A stretch of DNA of 64,000 nt from Tardiphaga sp. 709 (lineage in GTDB: Bacteria > Pseudomonadota > Alphaproteobacteria > Rhizobiales > Xanthobacteraceae). Shown here piece after piece: positions 36,912 through 46,929 of this stretch; the stretch's first letter is position 1; each line of letters begins with the position of its first letter. The DNA is taken from positions 3,842,501-3,906,500 of the forward strand of contig NZ_CP135529.1 of assembly GCF_032401055.1 (NCBI RefSeq). Direction: 5' to 3'. Made by a program: the position numbers and the translations under genes. The notes below the pieces were generated by a model. The model had not been told where the DNA came from, did not search any database, and worked only from the letters and a program-made list of their open reading frames with translations.

Positions 36912-37427
36912 TTAGCCGGCGGATGGCGGCTCTTCTGGCGTTGCGAACTGCGCTTCGCGGCCGATCGCGGCAAGAAATGCGTCGAGTGCGCTGACCGACA
37001 GCGATGTCGTGCGGCTGTTGATGATGGGGTGGCAATTGATGCGCTCCGCCGACCGCAAGCGCGCATCGATGACGGGCGTGACCGCCTGATTGGCATCGTT
37101 GTAGAGCGCCAGAATCGAGACCGATCCCGGTTCGATGCCAAGCAATTCCTTCAGGGCTTCCGCGCTTCCAAATGACAGTCCGCCCTTGGCGCCGATCGTC
37201 TTTGCCAGCGACTTCAGGTGTACGGTCGCGGCTTCGTCGGTGACGAACAGGAAGAACCGCTTCTTGCCGTCGCGGAGGAACAAGTTCTTGGTGTGAATGC
37301 CGGGAATGTCGCCGCGCAGCGCACGCGACTCTTCCACCGTATGCACGGGCGGGTGTTCGAACGTCTCCACCACGATCGACTTGTCTTTGAGATACTGAAG
37401 AATCTCGTCGCTGCGCTCTATGCTCAT
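36912..37427 (-). CDS. YbaK/PrdX-type aminoacyl-tRNA editing protein
   Basis: This 171-residue single-domain protein has the aminoacyl-tRNA deacylase fold. Motifs are HPPVHTVEESRALRGDIPGIHTKNLFLRD, KKRFFLFVTDEAATVHLKSLAK (conserved Lys), GLSFGSAEALKELLGIEPGSVSILAL, and a late NCHPIINSRTTSLS. These match PrdX/ProXp-ala, which hydrolyse mischarged Ala-tRNA(Pro). It is a free-standing translation-fidelity factor, apparently not functionally linked to the sarcosine genes. Confidence 0.87.
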   Translation of the reverse strand: MSIERSDEILQYLKDKSIVVETFEHPPVHTVEESRALRGDIPGIHTKNLFLRDGKKRFFLFVTDEAATVHLKSLAKTIGAKGGLSFGSAEALKELLGIEPGSVSILALYNDANQAVTPVIDARLRSAERINCHPIINSRTTSLSVSALDAFLAAIGREAQFATPEEPPSAG

Positions 37428-37504
37428 CCTGCGTGTCCTTGATCGTCGAGGGCGGGACTGCGTGCGCCCGGGGCATGCCGTCCTGTCTACATGGCAGCGA
37501 TCCG

Positions 37505-37574
37505 TGTCGCATGGATACGTCGCGAATTCGAGACCCTGGCGAGCGAAGCCGGGCGGCTTGTCGCAAATCTACGT
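37505..37574 (+). promoter_or_regulatory. Direct-repeat regulatory motif upstream of soxB
   Basis: TGTCGCATGGATACGT (37505-37520) and TGTCGCAAATCTACGT (37559-37574) share TGTCGCA-N4-TACGT in the same orientation. They start 54 bases apart, close to five helical turns, and lie 130-200 bases ahead of soxB. A third copy lies upstream of the AraC-type regulator (36720). AraC-family activators commonly bind such direct repeats. It is a candidate binding site for the neighbouring regulator. Confidence 0.55.
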
Positions 37575-37703
37575 GTTTCGTGTCGGGGCTTTGCAAACCC
37601 GCGGCGTTCCGATGTCGCTCTGATCCAACATGATTGGCGGGCTGATGCTGGCCGCGAAGCGGCAGCGAGTTGTAGGCTCCGTCCAATCACAACGTGGACA
37701 GCA

Positions 37704-38957
37704 ATGCAGAAATTTTCAGCGCTTTCATTACTACGGGCAGGGCTGACCGGTCATGCCGGCTGGCAGCGACAGTGGCGTTCGCCTGAACCGAAGCCGGGCT
37801 ATGACGTCATCATCGTCGGTGGTGGTGGCCACGGGCTTGCAACGGCTTACTACCTGGCTAGCCGCTACGGCGTCAAAAACGTTGCCGTTCTCGAAAAGGG
37901 CTGGATCGGCGGTGGCAATACTGGCCGGAACACCACGATCATTCGTTCGAACTATCTGTTCGACGAAAGCGCCGGGATCTACGAGCACGCCCTCAAACTG
38001 TGGGAAGGGCTGTCGCAGGAACTGAATTACAATGTCATGTATTCACCACGCGGCGTCTTGATGCTAGCGCACAACATTCACGACGTGCAGAGCTTCAAGC
38101 GACACGTTCATGCCAACCGTCTCAACGGCATAGACAATGAATGGCTGTCGCCGGAGGAATGCAAAGAATTCTGTCCGCCGCTGAATGTCGGCGGGTCCAT
38201 GCGCTATCCGATCCTTGGCGGCGCATTGCAGCGCCGCGGCGGCACGGCGCGCCACGACGCTGTGGCTTGGGGCTATGCCCGCGCTGCTGACGCGCTCGGC
38301 GTGGATATTATCGAGAATTGCGAAGTCACCGGCATCCGCCGCGCGCCGACCGGCGAGGTGGTCGGCGTCGATACGACGCGCGGCAGCATCAATGCGAAGC
38401 GCATCGGCGTCGTCGCGGCCGGCAATACCAGCACGGTGATGAATATGGCCGGCGTGCGCCTGCCGCTGGAAAGCTTCCCGCTGCAGGCGCTGGTCAGCGA
38501 GCCGGTCAAGCCGATCTTCCCCTGTGTGGTGATGTCGAACACGATCCACGCCTATATCTCGCAGTCGGACAAAGGCGAGATGGTGATCGGCGCGGGAACG
38601 GACGTCTACACGTCCTATACGCAGCGCGGTGGCCTGCACATCGTCAATCATACGCTGGATGCGATCTGCGAACTGGTGCCGGCGTTCCGGCGCCTGCGCA
38701 TGCTGCGCAACTGGGGCGGCATCGTCGATGTCACGCCGGATCGCTCGCCGATCGTGGCGAAGACGCCGGTATCCGGGCTGTACGTCAATTGCGGCTGGGG
38801 CACCGGCGGCTTCAAGGCGACGCCGGGATCGGGGGAGGTGTTCGCCAGCACGATCGCCAAGGATGAGCCGAACAAGATCAATGCGCCGTTCACCATCGAG
38901 CGATTCCGCGATGGCGCCGTGATCGACGAAGCGGCTGCGGCCGCCGTGGCGCATTGA
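37704..38957 (+). CDS. soxB: Sarcosine oxidase subunit beta
   Basis: This 417-residue FAD subunit of heterotetrameric sarcosine oxidase oxidatively demethylates sarcosine. It shows [21 protein letters not shown] (FAD motif), [18 protein letters not shown] and [21 protein letters not shown]. It also has the C-terminal [16 protein letters not shown] and [16 protein letters not shown]. Length matches the family exactly. It is the first gene of soxBDAG, with soxD starting 17 bases later. The ATG at 37704 begins the family-typical [11 protein letters not shown]. Confidence 0.96.
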   Translation: MQKFSALSLLRAGLTGHAGWQRQWRSPEPKPGYDVIIVGGGGHGLATAYYLASRYGVKNVAVLEKGWIGGGNTGRNTTIIRSNYLFDESAGIYEHALKLWEGLSQELNYNVMYSPRGVLMLAHNIHDVQSFKRHVHANRLNGIDNEWLSPEECKEFCPPLNVGGSMRYPILGGALQRRGGTARHDAVAWGYARAADALGVDIIENCEVTGIRRAPTGEVVGVDTTRGSINAKRIGVVAAGNTSTVMNMAGVRLPLESFPLQALVSEPVKPIFPCVVMSNTIHAYISQSDKGEMVIGAGTDVYTSYTQRGGLHIVNHTLDAICELVPAFRRLRMLRNWGGIVDVTPDRSPIVAKTPVSGLYVNCGWGTGGFKATPGSGEVFASTIAKDEPNKINAPFTIERFRDGAVIDEAAAAAVAH

Positions 38958-38973
38958 TAGCGGGGAAAACGAG

Positions 38974-39267
38974 ATGCTCTTGATCAATTGCCCCTATTGC
39001 GGGCCGCGCCCGGAGGCCGAATTCGCCAATGGCGGGCAGGCGCATATCGCCCGCCCGGCCGACCCGATGAGCCTCACTGACGACGAGTGGGCCGCCTATC
39101 TCTATATGCGCGACAACACCAAGGGGCTGCATCACGAGCGTTGGCGGCACGCCAATGGCTGCGGCCGTTTCTTCAATGCCAGCCGCGACACGACCACGGA
39201 CGTCATCAAGCGCACCTATCGCATGGGCGAGCGCCCCGAAGCCGAACATCAGGGGGCCAAGCCATGA
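38974..39267 (+). CDS. soxD: Sarcosine oxidase subunit delta
   Basis: This 97-residue zinc-binding subunit has INCPYCGPRPEAEFANGGQAH (CxxC and His) and HANGCGRFFNASRDTTTDVIKRTY. Zinc is bound by three Cys and one His in the characterised enzyme. It overlaps soxA by ATGA, indicating translational coupling. Confidence 0.96.
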   Translation: MLLINCPYCGPRPEAEFANGGQAHIARPADPMSLTDDEWAAYLYMRDNTKGLHHERWRHANGCGRFFNASRDTTTDVIKRTYRMGERPEAEHQGAKP

Positions 39268-42253
39268 CGGATACGTATCGCGTGCGGCGCGGCGACGGCG
39301 CTGAAAGACGCAACGCAGTTCATTTCACGTTCGACGGAAAGTCGTATCAGGGCCTGGCCGGCGACACGCTGGCCTCTGCGTTGATCGCCAATGGCGTGCA
39401 TCTGGTCGGCCGTTCGTTCAAGTATCACCGGCCGCGCGGCTTCGTCTCCGCCGGCTCGGAAGAGCCGAATGCGCTGGTCGGTGTGGGTGCGACCCAGTCG
39501 CGCTATACGCCGAACCTGCTCGCGACCCAGGTCGAGATCTATGACGGGCTGGTGGCCGAAAGCCAGAATCGCTGGCCGTCGCTTGAGACCGATGCCGGTT
39601 TCCTCAACGAATATTTCTCGGCTTTCCTGCCTGCGGGTTTCTACTACAAGACCTTCATGTGGCCGCGCGCGGCCTGGAAGAAGCTCTATGAGCCGGTGAT
39701 CCGGCGGATGGCGGGTCTCGGCAAGGCGCCAGCCGAGCCGGATGCCGATCGCTATACGCAGGTATTTGCGCATTGTGACGTGCTGATCGTCGGCGCCGGA
39801 CCTGCAGGACTTGCCGCGGCCATCGAAGCCAGCAACAGCGATGCCACCGTGATCCTGTGCGACGAGCAGGCGGAGATGGGCGGCTCGCTGCTGTCCGATC
39901 GTTCGGCATCGATCGACGGCATGCAGGCCGCCGAATGGGCGCGCGCGGCGCTCGATGAATTGCGCAAGTGCTCCAATGTGAAGCTGATGTCGCGCACGAC
40001 GGCGTTCGGCTGGTATCCGCACAATTTTGTCGGTCTCAACGAGCGCGTCACCGATCATCTCAGCAATCCCGCGGCGAACCAGCCGCGTGAGCGGCTCTGG
40101 CAGGTCAGGGCCAAGGAAGTCGTGCTGGCCGCCGGCGCGATCGAGCGGCCGCTCGTCTTCACCGACAATGACCGGCCGGGCACTATGCTGGCCGATGCTG
40201 CCCGGACCTATGTGAATCGGTACGGCGTGGTGCCGGGCAAGCAGGTGGTCGTGTTCACCGCCTGCGACAGCGCCTATCGCGCGGCGCTGGACCTCAAGGC
40301 AGCCGGAGCCAAGATCCAGGTGATCGTGGATCTGCGCAAGAGCGTGTCGGGCCATTGGGTCGACAAGGCGCGCGCCGAAGGCATCAAGGTCCGCTCCGAC
40401 AGCATCGTTCGCGGCACGTCGGGCTGGCTGCGGGTAAAGTCGGCGCAGATCTCCAACGCGCAGGGCGGCGATGCCGAGACGGTGGCTTGCGATCTCATCC
40501 TGATGTCCGGCGGGTTCACCCCGTCGGTGCATCTGTTCTCGCAGAGCCGCGGCAAGCTCAGCTACAGCGAAGAGCTGCGGGCCTATGTGCCGGGCGAGTC
40601 GGTCGAGCGCGAGCGGTCGGTCGGGGCGTGCAAGGGACTGTTCGCGCTCGAAAGCGTCATCGAAAGCGGCGCCAAGGGGGGCGGGACGCTGCGGCCAAGG
40701 CCGGCTTCTCTCCGCGTGGCGAGCGCAGCTATACGGTCTCCGCGCAGTCGGTGGGTGCCGATGCGTTCATCGGCTCCGTGATGACCGATCATCAGGCGGA
40801 AAAGCGGGCCTGGGTCGATTTCCAGAACGACGTGACGGCCAAGGATGTCCGGCTCGCGACCCGCGAGGGGTTCCGGTCGATCGAGCACGTCAAGCGCTAT
40901 ACGACCACCGGCATGGCCACCGACCAGGGTAAGCTGTCCAACATGAACGCCCTCGGTGTCGTGTCGAAGCAGATCGATGTCGCAGTGCCGAAGGTCGGCC
41001 TGACCACGTTCCGGCCGCCTTACACACCGACGACCTTCGGATCCTTTGCCGGCCAATCGCGTGGCGATCTGTTCGATCCCGTGCGCAAGACCAGCATCCA
41101 TCCATGGGCCGAAGCCCAGGGCGCACAGTTCGAGGATGTCGGCGTCTGGAAGCGCGCCTGGTATTTCCCGCAGGTGGGCGAGGACATGCATGCTGCCGTC
41201 GCGCGCGAATGCAAGGCGACGCGCGAGTCGGTCGGCATCTTCGATGCCTCAACGCTCGGCAAGATCGAGATCGTCGGCAAGGACGCCGCCGAATTCATGA
41301 ATCGCATGTACACCAATGCCTGGACCAAGCTGGAGCCAGGCCGGCTGCGCTATGGCGTGATGCTGCGCGAAGACGGCTTCATCATGGATGACGGCGTCGT
41401 CGGCCGCATGGCAACTGATCGTTTCCACGTCACGACGACGACCGGCGGGGCGGCCCGCGTGCTGTCCATGATGGAGGACTACCTCCAGACCGAATGGCCG
41501 GACCTCGAAGTGTGGCTCACCTCGACCACCGAGCAGTGGTCCGTCATTGCCTTGCAGGGGCCGAATGCGCGCAAGGTGCTGGAGCCGCTGGTCGAGGGCA
41601 TCGATCTGTCGGCCGATGCCATGCCGCATATGAGCGTCCGCGAAGGACGCGTCTGCGGCGTGCCGACGCGGCTGTTCCGGGTGTCGTTCACCGGCGAACT
41701 GGGCTTCGAGGTCAACGTTCCCGCCGGCTATGGCCGGGCGGTCTGGGAAGCGATTTTCGCGGCGGGCAAGCCCTACGGGATCACGCCCTACGGTACCGAG
41801 ACTATGCACGTGCTGCGCGCGGAGAAGGGCTACATCATTGTCGGTCAGGAAACCGACGGCACGGTGACGCCCGATGACGCCGGCCTCGGCTGGGCGGTCG
41901 GCAAGGCGAAGCGGGATTTCGTCGGCAAGCGCTCGCTGTCGCGGCCGGCGCTGGTCAGGGAAGACCGCAAGCAACTGGTCGGGTTGCTGACGACGGATCC
42001 CAAGGTGGTCCTCGAAGAGGGCGCCCAAGTCGTGCTCGATCCGACCCATCCGATCCCGGTGCCGATGATCGGACATGTCACCTCCGCCTACTGGAGTGCG
42101 ACGCTGAACCGCTCGATCGCGCTGGCACTCGTTCGCGGTGGTCGCTCGCGGATGGGTGAGGAGCTCTCGATCCCGATGCCGGACGGTGTGATCAAGGCGA
42201 AAGTCGTCGACTCGATATTGTTCGATCCGAAGGGGGAACGTTTGAATGCTTAG
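39264..42253 (+). pseudogene. soxA: Sarcosine oxidase subunit alpha, apparent one-base frameshift
   Basis: The first frame from ATG 39264 encodes an N-terminal ferredoxin-like domain (KYHRPRGFVSAGSEEPNALV) and an FAD/NAD domain (VLIVGAGPAGLAAAIEAS). It runs to a stop at 40781. The second frame resumes with GFSPRGERSYTV and contains the entire folate-binding GcvT-like C-terminal half, ending at 42253. The frames switch around 40676-40686, in a run of six G followed by CGGG. One missing base accounts for it. Joined length is about 996 residues, as expected for SoxA. Either soxA is truly broken, or this is a homopolymer sequencing error, or recoding. Intact neighbours and absence of other decay favour error or a recent event. 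Confidence 0.85.
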
Positions 42254-42815
42254 TCCCGCGGTCATGCGTTCGAACGCGTTGTCCCCGATGCAGTCGTCTG
42301 GCACGACTGCTGCGACCGCCACGACGCTCTCGATTCTTCCCGATGCGGCGAAGCTGGTGTTTCGCGGCAAGGCCGAGGCGGTCGAGGCTGCGGGGGCGCA
42401 TTTTGGCGTCAAGCCGAGCCTTGAGGCCTGCCGCTTCGCGGCGGTCGGCGGCCGCTCGGTCTATTGGCTGGGGCCGGACGAATGGCTGTTCCAGGCGGTG
42501 AACGAGGATCCGATCGAGGTATTTGGCGGGATGTCGGCAGCGCTGCAGGCGGAGGCTTGCTCGCTGGTGGATGTTAGCCATCGTTCGGACGGAATCGCGG
42601 TTGCGGGGCCGACGGCGGCGCTGGTGCTGAACCATGGCTGCCCGCTGGACCTGTCCCTCAAGGAGTTCCCGGTCGGGATGTGCACACGCACGGTACTGGG
42701 CAAGGCATCACTTCTGCTGTCACGTTCTGAAGAGCACGTGTTCCATGTGGATGTATGGCGTTCGTTTGCGCCCTATGTCTGGCAGTACCTCGACGAAGCG
42801 CGAAGCCTGTCCTAG
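42246..42815 (+). CDS. soxG: Sarcosine oxidase subunit gamma
   Basis: This 189-residue small subunit of the heterotetramer has LGPDEWLFQA, SLVDVSHRSDGIAVAGPTAALVLNHGCPLDLS, PVGMCTRTVLGKA and VDVWRSFAPYVWQYLDEA, all family blocks. It overlaps the end of soxA by 8 bases. Subunit gamma helps hold the folate-binding region. Confidence 0.93.
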   Translation: MLSPAVMRSNALSPMQSSGTTAATATTLSILPDAAKLVFRGKAEAVEAAGAHFGVKPSLEACRFAAVGGRSVYWLGPDEWLFQAVNEDPIEVFGGMSAALQAEACSLVDVSHRSDGIAVAGPTAALVLNHGCPLDLSLKEFPVGMCTRTVLGKASLLLSRSEEHVFHVDVWRSFAPYVWQYLDEARSLS

Positions 42816-42844
42816 CAGCCCGGCTGCGCCCTGGAGACCGCGCG

Positions 42845-44218
42845 ATGGTTGGAACGTTCGATCTCTTCAAGATAGGCATCGGGCCGTCGTCATCGCATAC
42901 GATGGGACCGATGAGGGCTGCGGCGCTGTTTGCCAGCCAGCTTGTGGAGCGCGGTCTGTTGAAGGATGTCGCGCGCGTGAAGGTCGAGCTGTTCGGCTCG
43001 CTGGCCTGGACCGGTCGCGGTCATGGCACCGACAAGGCGATCGTTCTCGGTCTTGCTGGCAAGTTTCCCGAAACGATCGATCCGGAAGAAGCGGAGACGC
43101 TGGTCGATGGCGCCCGCGCGGCGGGCACGCTGCGGGTGGCCGAGCGGCGCAATATTCCGTTCGATTTCGCCAATGACATCGTTTTCGACGGCGTAACCGA
43201 GCCGCCAACCCATCCGAATACGCTGGCGCTTTCTGCCTTTGATGCGGCTGGTCATGTTCTTCACGGCGAGCGTTGGTGCTCCGTCGGCGGCGGTTTTGTC
43301 GTTCTGGAAGCGCAGGTCGGCGTCGTCGGCATTGTCGAGGACGTTCCCGTTCCGCATCCTTTCAGGTCGGGCAAGCAGCTGCTCGAGATCGGTGCAAAAA
43401 CCGGTCTGTCGATTGCACAGATCGTCATGGCCAACGAGATGTCGTCGCTCCCGGCGGAAGAGATCGAGCAGCGGCTCGATCGCATCATCCAGGTGATGAT
43501 GGACTGCATCGATCGCGGCATGACCAAAGAGGGGCAGCTGCCGGGCGGACTGAACGTCAAGCGCCGCGCGCCCTCACTGCATCGGCGCCTTCTCGCCGCT
43601 GCAAGTTCAAACAGCCGCGCCCAGCATGAGGTGATGGATTGGGTCAGTCTGTATGCGATCGCGGTCAACGAGGAGAATGCGGCCGGCAGCAAGGTGGTGA
43701 CGGCACCGACCAATGGCGCGGCCGGCATCATTCCCGCCACGCTCCGCTATTTCCGCGACCATTGCCGCGAGGCGTCACCTGAAAACATGCGCGTGTTCCT
43801 GCTGACTGCGGCGGCTATCGGCGCGCTGTTCAAAATGAATGCGTCGATTTCCGGCGCGGAAGTCGGCTGCCAGGGCGAGGTTGGCTCGGCCTGTTCGATG
43901 GCGGCGGCGGGGCTCGCGGCCGTGCTCGGCGGTACCAATGAGCAGATCGAGAACGCCGCCGAGATCGGCATGGAGCATCACCTCGGCATGACCTGCGATC
44001 CGATTGGCGGGCTGGTGCAGGTGCCATGCATCGAGCGCAACGCCTTTGGGGCTGTGAAGGCGATCAATGCGGCGTCGCTCGCATTACAGGGCGACGGCAC
44101 CCATGTGGTGCCGCTCGACAAGGTGATCGCGACGATGCGCGAGACCGGACGCGACATGCAATCGAAATACAAGGAGACCTCGCTGGGAGGTCTCGCTGTC
44201 AATCTGGCAGAGTGTTGA
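42845..44218 (+). CDS. sdaA: L-serine ammonia-lyase (serine dehydratase), iron-sulfur type
   Basis: This 457-residue enzyme deaminates L-serine to pyruvate. It starts [22 protein letters not shown], the hallmark of the fused alpha/beta form. It has [38 protein letters not shown] (cluster Cys residues) and [24 protein letters not shown]. It is 29 bases downstream of soxG. In this operon it converts serine produced by GlyA from sarcosine-derived glycine into pyruvate. Confidence 0.96.
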   Translation: MVGTFDLFKIGIGPSSSHTMGPMRAAALFASQLVERGLLKDVARVKVELFGSLAWTGRGHGTDKAIVLGLAGKFPETIDPEEAETLVDGARAAGTLRVAERRNIPFDFANDIVFDGVTEPPTHPNTLALSAFDAAGHVLHGERWCSVGGGFVVLEAQVGVVGIVEDVPVPHPFRSGKQLLEIGAKTGLSIAQIVMANEMSSLPAEEIEQRLDRIIQVMMDCIDRGMTKEGQLPGGLNVKRRAPSLHRRLLAAASSNSRAQHEVMDWVSLYAIAVNEENAAGSKVVTAPTNGAAGIIPATLRYFRDHCREASPENMRVFLLTAAAIGALFKMNASISGAEVGCQGEVGSACSMAAAGLAAVLGGTNEQIENAAEIGMEHHLGMTCDPIGGLVQVPCIERNAFGAVKAINAASLALQGDGTHVVPLDKVIATMRETGRDMQSKYKETSLGGLAVNLAEC

Positions 44219-44227
44219 GGGAAGACC

Positions 44228-45517
44228 ATGACCCAAGCTGAACTCGCGGCATTCTTCACGACTGATCTCGCTCAAGCGGACCCGACCATCTCGTCGTCGC
44301 TGGCTGGAGAACTCGGCAGGCAGCGTGGCGAGATCGAACTGATCGCATCCGAGAACATCGTATCGCGTGCAGTGCTGCAGGCGCAGGGCTCGGTGCTGAC
44401 CAACAAATATGCCGAAGGCTACCCGGGTCGGCGCTACTATGGCGGCTGTCACTTCGCCGACGAAGTCGAGGAGGTCGCGATCGAGCGCGCCAAGACGCTG
44501 TTCGGCTGCAGCTATGCCAATGTGCAGCCGAATTCCGGGAGCCAGGCCAATCAGGCCGTCTTCATGGCGTTGATGAAACCCGGCGACACCTTCATGGGTC
44601 TCGATCTCGCCGCAGGCGGTCATCTCACCCATGGCGCCAAGCCGAACATGTCGGGCAAGTGGTTCAATGTCGTCAGCTATGGCGTTCGCCGCGACGACTG
44701 CACCATCGACATGGAGCAGCTCGAGAAGCTGGCAGTGGAGCACAAGCCGAAGGTGATCGTTGCGGGCGGTTCGGCCTATTCGCGGTTCTGGGATTTTGCT
44801 GCGTTCCGTCGCATCGCGGATGCGGTCGGAGCCTATCTGTTCGTCGATATGGCGCATTTCGCTGGTCTTGTGGCCGGCGGGGTCCATCCGTCGCCGTTCC
44901 CGCATGCGCATGTGGTGACCTCGACCACCCACAAGACGCTACGCGGACCGCGCGGCGGATTGATCCTGACCAATGACGAGGACATTGCCAAGAAAATCAA
45001 TTCGGCGATTTTTCCGGGACTGCAGGGTGGGCCGTTGATGCATGTCATCGCCGCCAAGGCCGTGTCGTTCGGCGAAGCGCTGCAACCCTCGTTCCGTCAA
45101 TATGCGGCCGACGTCGTCGCCAATGCGCGCGCGCTGGCGGACACGCTCTCAAAGGCCGGCTATCCGATCGTCACCGGCGGCACCGACAATCACCTGATGC
45201 TGGTTGATGTCCGGCCGAAGAACCTGAACGGCAAGCTCGCCGAGGCGGCGCTCGGGCGGGCGAACATCACCTGCAACAAGAACGGTATCCCGTTCGATCC
45301 GGAGAAGCCGACCATCACGTCGGGCATCCGGCTCGGCTCACCAGCCGCGACGTCGCGCGGCTTTGGCGTCGGTGAATTCGAAGAAGTCGGCAGGCTCATT
45401 GCCGCCGTCCTGGATGCGAATTCTGGCGCGCCAGACCAGGGAGCGTCGGAGGTCGAGGCAAAGGCACGTGGCCGCGTCGCCGAGCTGGTTGCGTCGTTTC
45501 CGATCTATCGGTCCTGA
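44228..45517 (+). CDS. glyA: Serine hydroxymethyltransferase
   Basis: This 429-residue PLP enzyme interconverts glycine + methylene-THF and serine + THF. Signatures are [65 protein letters not shown] and [15 protein letters not shown] (PLP Lys). It is 9 bases after sdaA and clearly operonic. Being inside the sarcosine cluster, it is probably a dedicated catabolic copy alongside a housekeeping one elsewhere, although a second copy cannot be seen here. Confidence 0.97.
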   Translation: MTQAELAAFFTTDLAQADPTISSSLAGELGRQRGEIELIASENIVSRAVLQAQGSVLTNKYAEGYPGRRYYGGCHFADEVEEVAIERAKTLFGCSYANVQPNSGSQANQAVFMALMKPGDTFMGLDLAAGGHLTHGAKPNMSGKWFNVVSYGVRRDDCTIDMEQLEKLAVEHKPKVIVAGGSAYSRFWDFAAFRRIADAVGAYLFVDMAHFAGLVAGGVHPSPFPHAHVVTSTTHKTLRGPRGGLILTNDEDIAKKINSAIFPGLQGGPLMHVIAAKAVSFGEALQPSFRQYAADVVANARALADTLSKAGYPIVTGGTDNHLMLVDVRPKNLNGKLAEAALGRANITCNKNGIPFDPEKPTITSGIRLGSPAATSRGFGVGEFEEVGRLIAAVLDANSGAPDQGASEVEAKARGRVAELVASFPIYRS

Positions 45518-45810
45518 TCAGGCCGCTTGATGGAGCGTTTCGGAGAGGGGCAGGCCGACGGGATATTTATCCAAGGGCCGAATGTTCACGCGCGCCAGCG
45601 CCGTGCGCGTCACCATCCACAAGCCGCAGGCGCCGATCGCGGCGATCTTCGAAGGTGTTGGCATAAGGCTGACGCGATGCCGCGGCGACAGGCATCGTCG
45701 GACCGCGTGATGCAGGCGTCCGCCGATCCCGCTGCGCGGCAGCCACACCAACATGTTTCACCCCATAGCGATCGCAGCCGCGCGATCGATCCACCACCGA
45801 GACAAGCAAG

Positions 45811-46662
45811 ATGACGAAGAAGAACTGGATCCTGACCTTCTATTGCCAGGATCGCCCGCGCATCGTGTCGACCGTCGCGACGGCGATTTCCGATGTCGAC
45901 AGCAACATCTTGGAAAGCGCGCAGTTCTGGGACCGGACGACCAACCGCCTGTTTATGCGCATTGCTTTCGAGACGCCGGATGCGGTCAGTCGAAAGATAC
46001 TGGAATCGGTGCTCAATCCGGTGTTGTCTCGATTCGAGATGAACGCCGTTCTGGTCGATGCAGCGTCGCGTCCCCGGGTGATCATCATGGTCTCCAAGTC
46101 GGACCATTGTCTCGAGCAGCTGCTGTATCAGGTCAAAGTCGACTGGCTGAAAGCCGAGGTCGTTGCGATCGTGTCAAACCACCGCGACTGCGAAGCGATC
46201 GCCGAGAAGGCGGGGATCCCGTACTATCACTGGCCCGTCGGCAACGAGACCAAGGCAGAGCAAGAGCGGCAACTCTACGAGCTGTATCTGAAGGAAGGCG
46301 CTGATTTGGTCATCCTTGCGCGCTACATGCAGATCCTGTCGGACGACCTGTCGAGCAAGCTCTATGGTCATGTCATCAACATCCACCACTCCTTCCTGCC
46401 GAGCTTCAAGGGCGCGCGGCCCTATCACCAGGCCCACGACAGGGGCGTCAAGATCATCGGCGCTACCGCGCATTACGCGACGCCGGATCTCGATGAGGGC
46501 CCGATCATCGAACAGGAGACCGAACGGGTGACGCACGCGTCGTCCTCGGACGATCTTGTCGCCGTTGGGCGCGACATCGAGTCGCGAGTTCTGGCGCGCG
46601 CCGTGCGGCTTCATCTCGAGCGTCGTGTCCTTTTGAATGGACGCAGGACGGTGGTGTTCTAG
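45811..46662 (+). CDS. purU: Formyltetrahydrofolate deformylase
   Basis: This 283-residue protein has an N-terminal ACT domain (ILTFYCQDRPRIVSTVATAISDVDSNI) and a C-terminal formyltransferase-like hydrolase. The catalytic Asn-His-Asp set is in VINIHHSFLPSFKGARPYHQ and HYATPDLDEGPIIEQE. It hydrolyses 10-formyl-THF to formate and THF, regenerating folate when C1 units from sarcosine accumulate. It lies 293 bases after glyA, so it may have its own promoter. The intervening sequence shows no convincing gene. Confidence 0.95.
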   Translation: MTKKNWILTFYCQDRPRIVSTVATAISDVDSNILESAQFWDRTTNRLFMRIAFETPDAVSRKILESVLNPVLSRFEMNAVLVDAASRPRVIIMVSKSDHCLEQLLYQVKVDWLKAEVVAIVSNHRDCEAIAEKAGIPYYHWPVGNETKAEQERQLYELYLKEGADLVILARYMQILSDDLSSKLYGHVINIHHSFLPSFKGARPYHQAHDRGVKIIGATAHYATPDLDEGPIIEQETERVTHASSSDDLVAVGRDIESRVLARAVRLHLERRVLLNGRRTVVF

Positions 46663-46690
46663 CGCCCGCAATGCGACGACGAATGCTCGT

Positions 46691-46720
46691 TTGAAAAGCA
46701 TCGACAGGCCAAGATTTAAT
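46691..46720 (+). promoter_or_regulatory. Possible promoter of the ABC transporter operon
   Basis: TTGAAA (46691-46696) and TTTAAT (46715-46720) are 18 bases apart in the 267-base gap before the transporter operon. Downstream, TGACGCAATTCTAC at 46834-46847 partly matches the TGTCGCA-N4-TAC motif seen upstream of soxB. Both are suggestive only. Confidence 0.35.
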
Positions 46721-46929
46721 CTTCGCGATGAATTTTGCAGCGCAGCGGAAATCATTGTGTTTGCTACGCAAAATAGTCTCGACGAGCAGCGCGGCGCGCC
46801 AACCAAGAACAGGCAGTCGATATTCGGTAGTTATGACGCAATTCTACAAGCAACAGCGCGCGTGCATCCTATCTGCCGTATTCGCGGACCACTAGCGTTG
46901 CAGGCTGGATCAACCTGGAAGGATCAGCG

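Noticed and set aside
45518-45754. Minus-strand 78-residue open frame between glyA and purU
   Set aside because: No recognisable domain or good ribosome site; treated as intergenic, though a small gene cannot be excluded.
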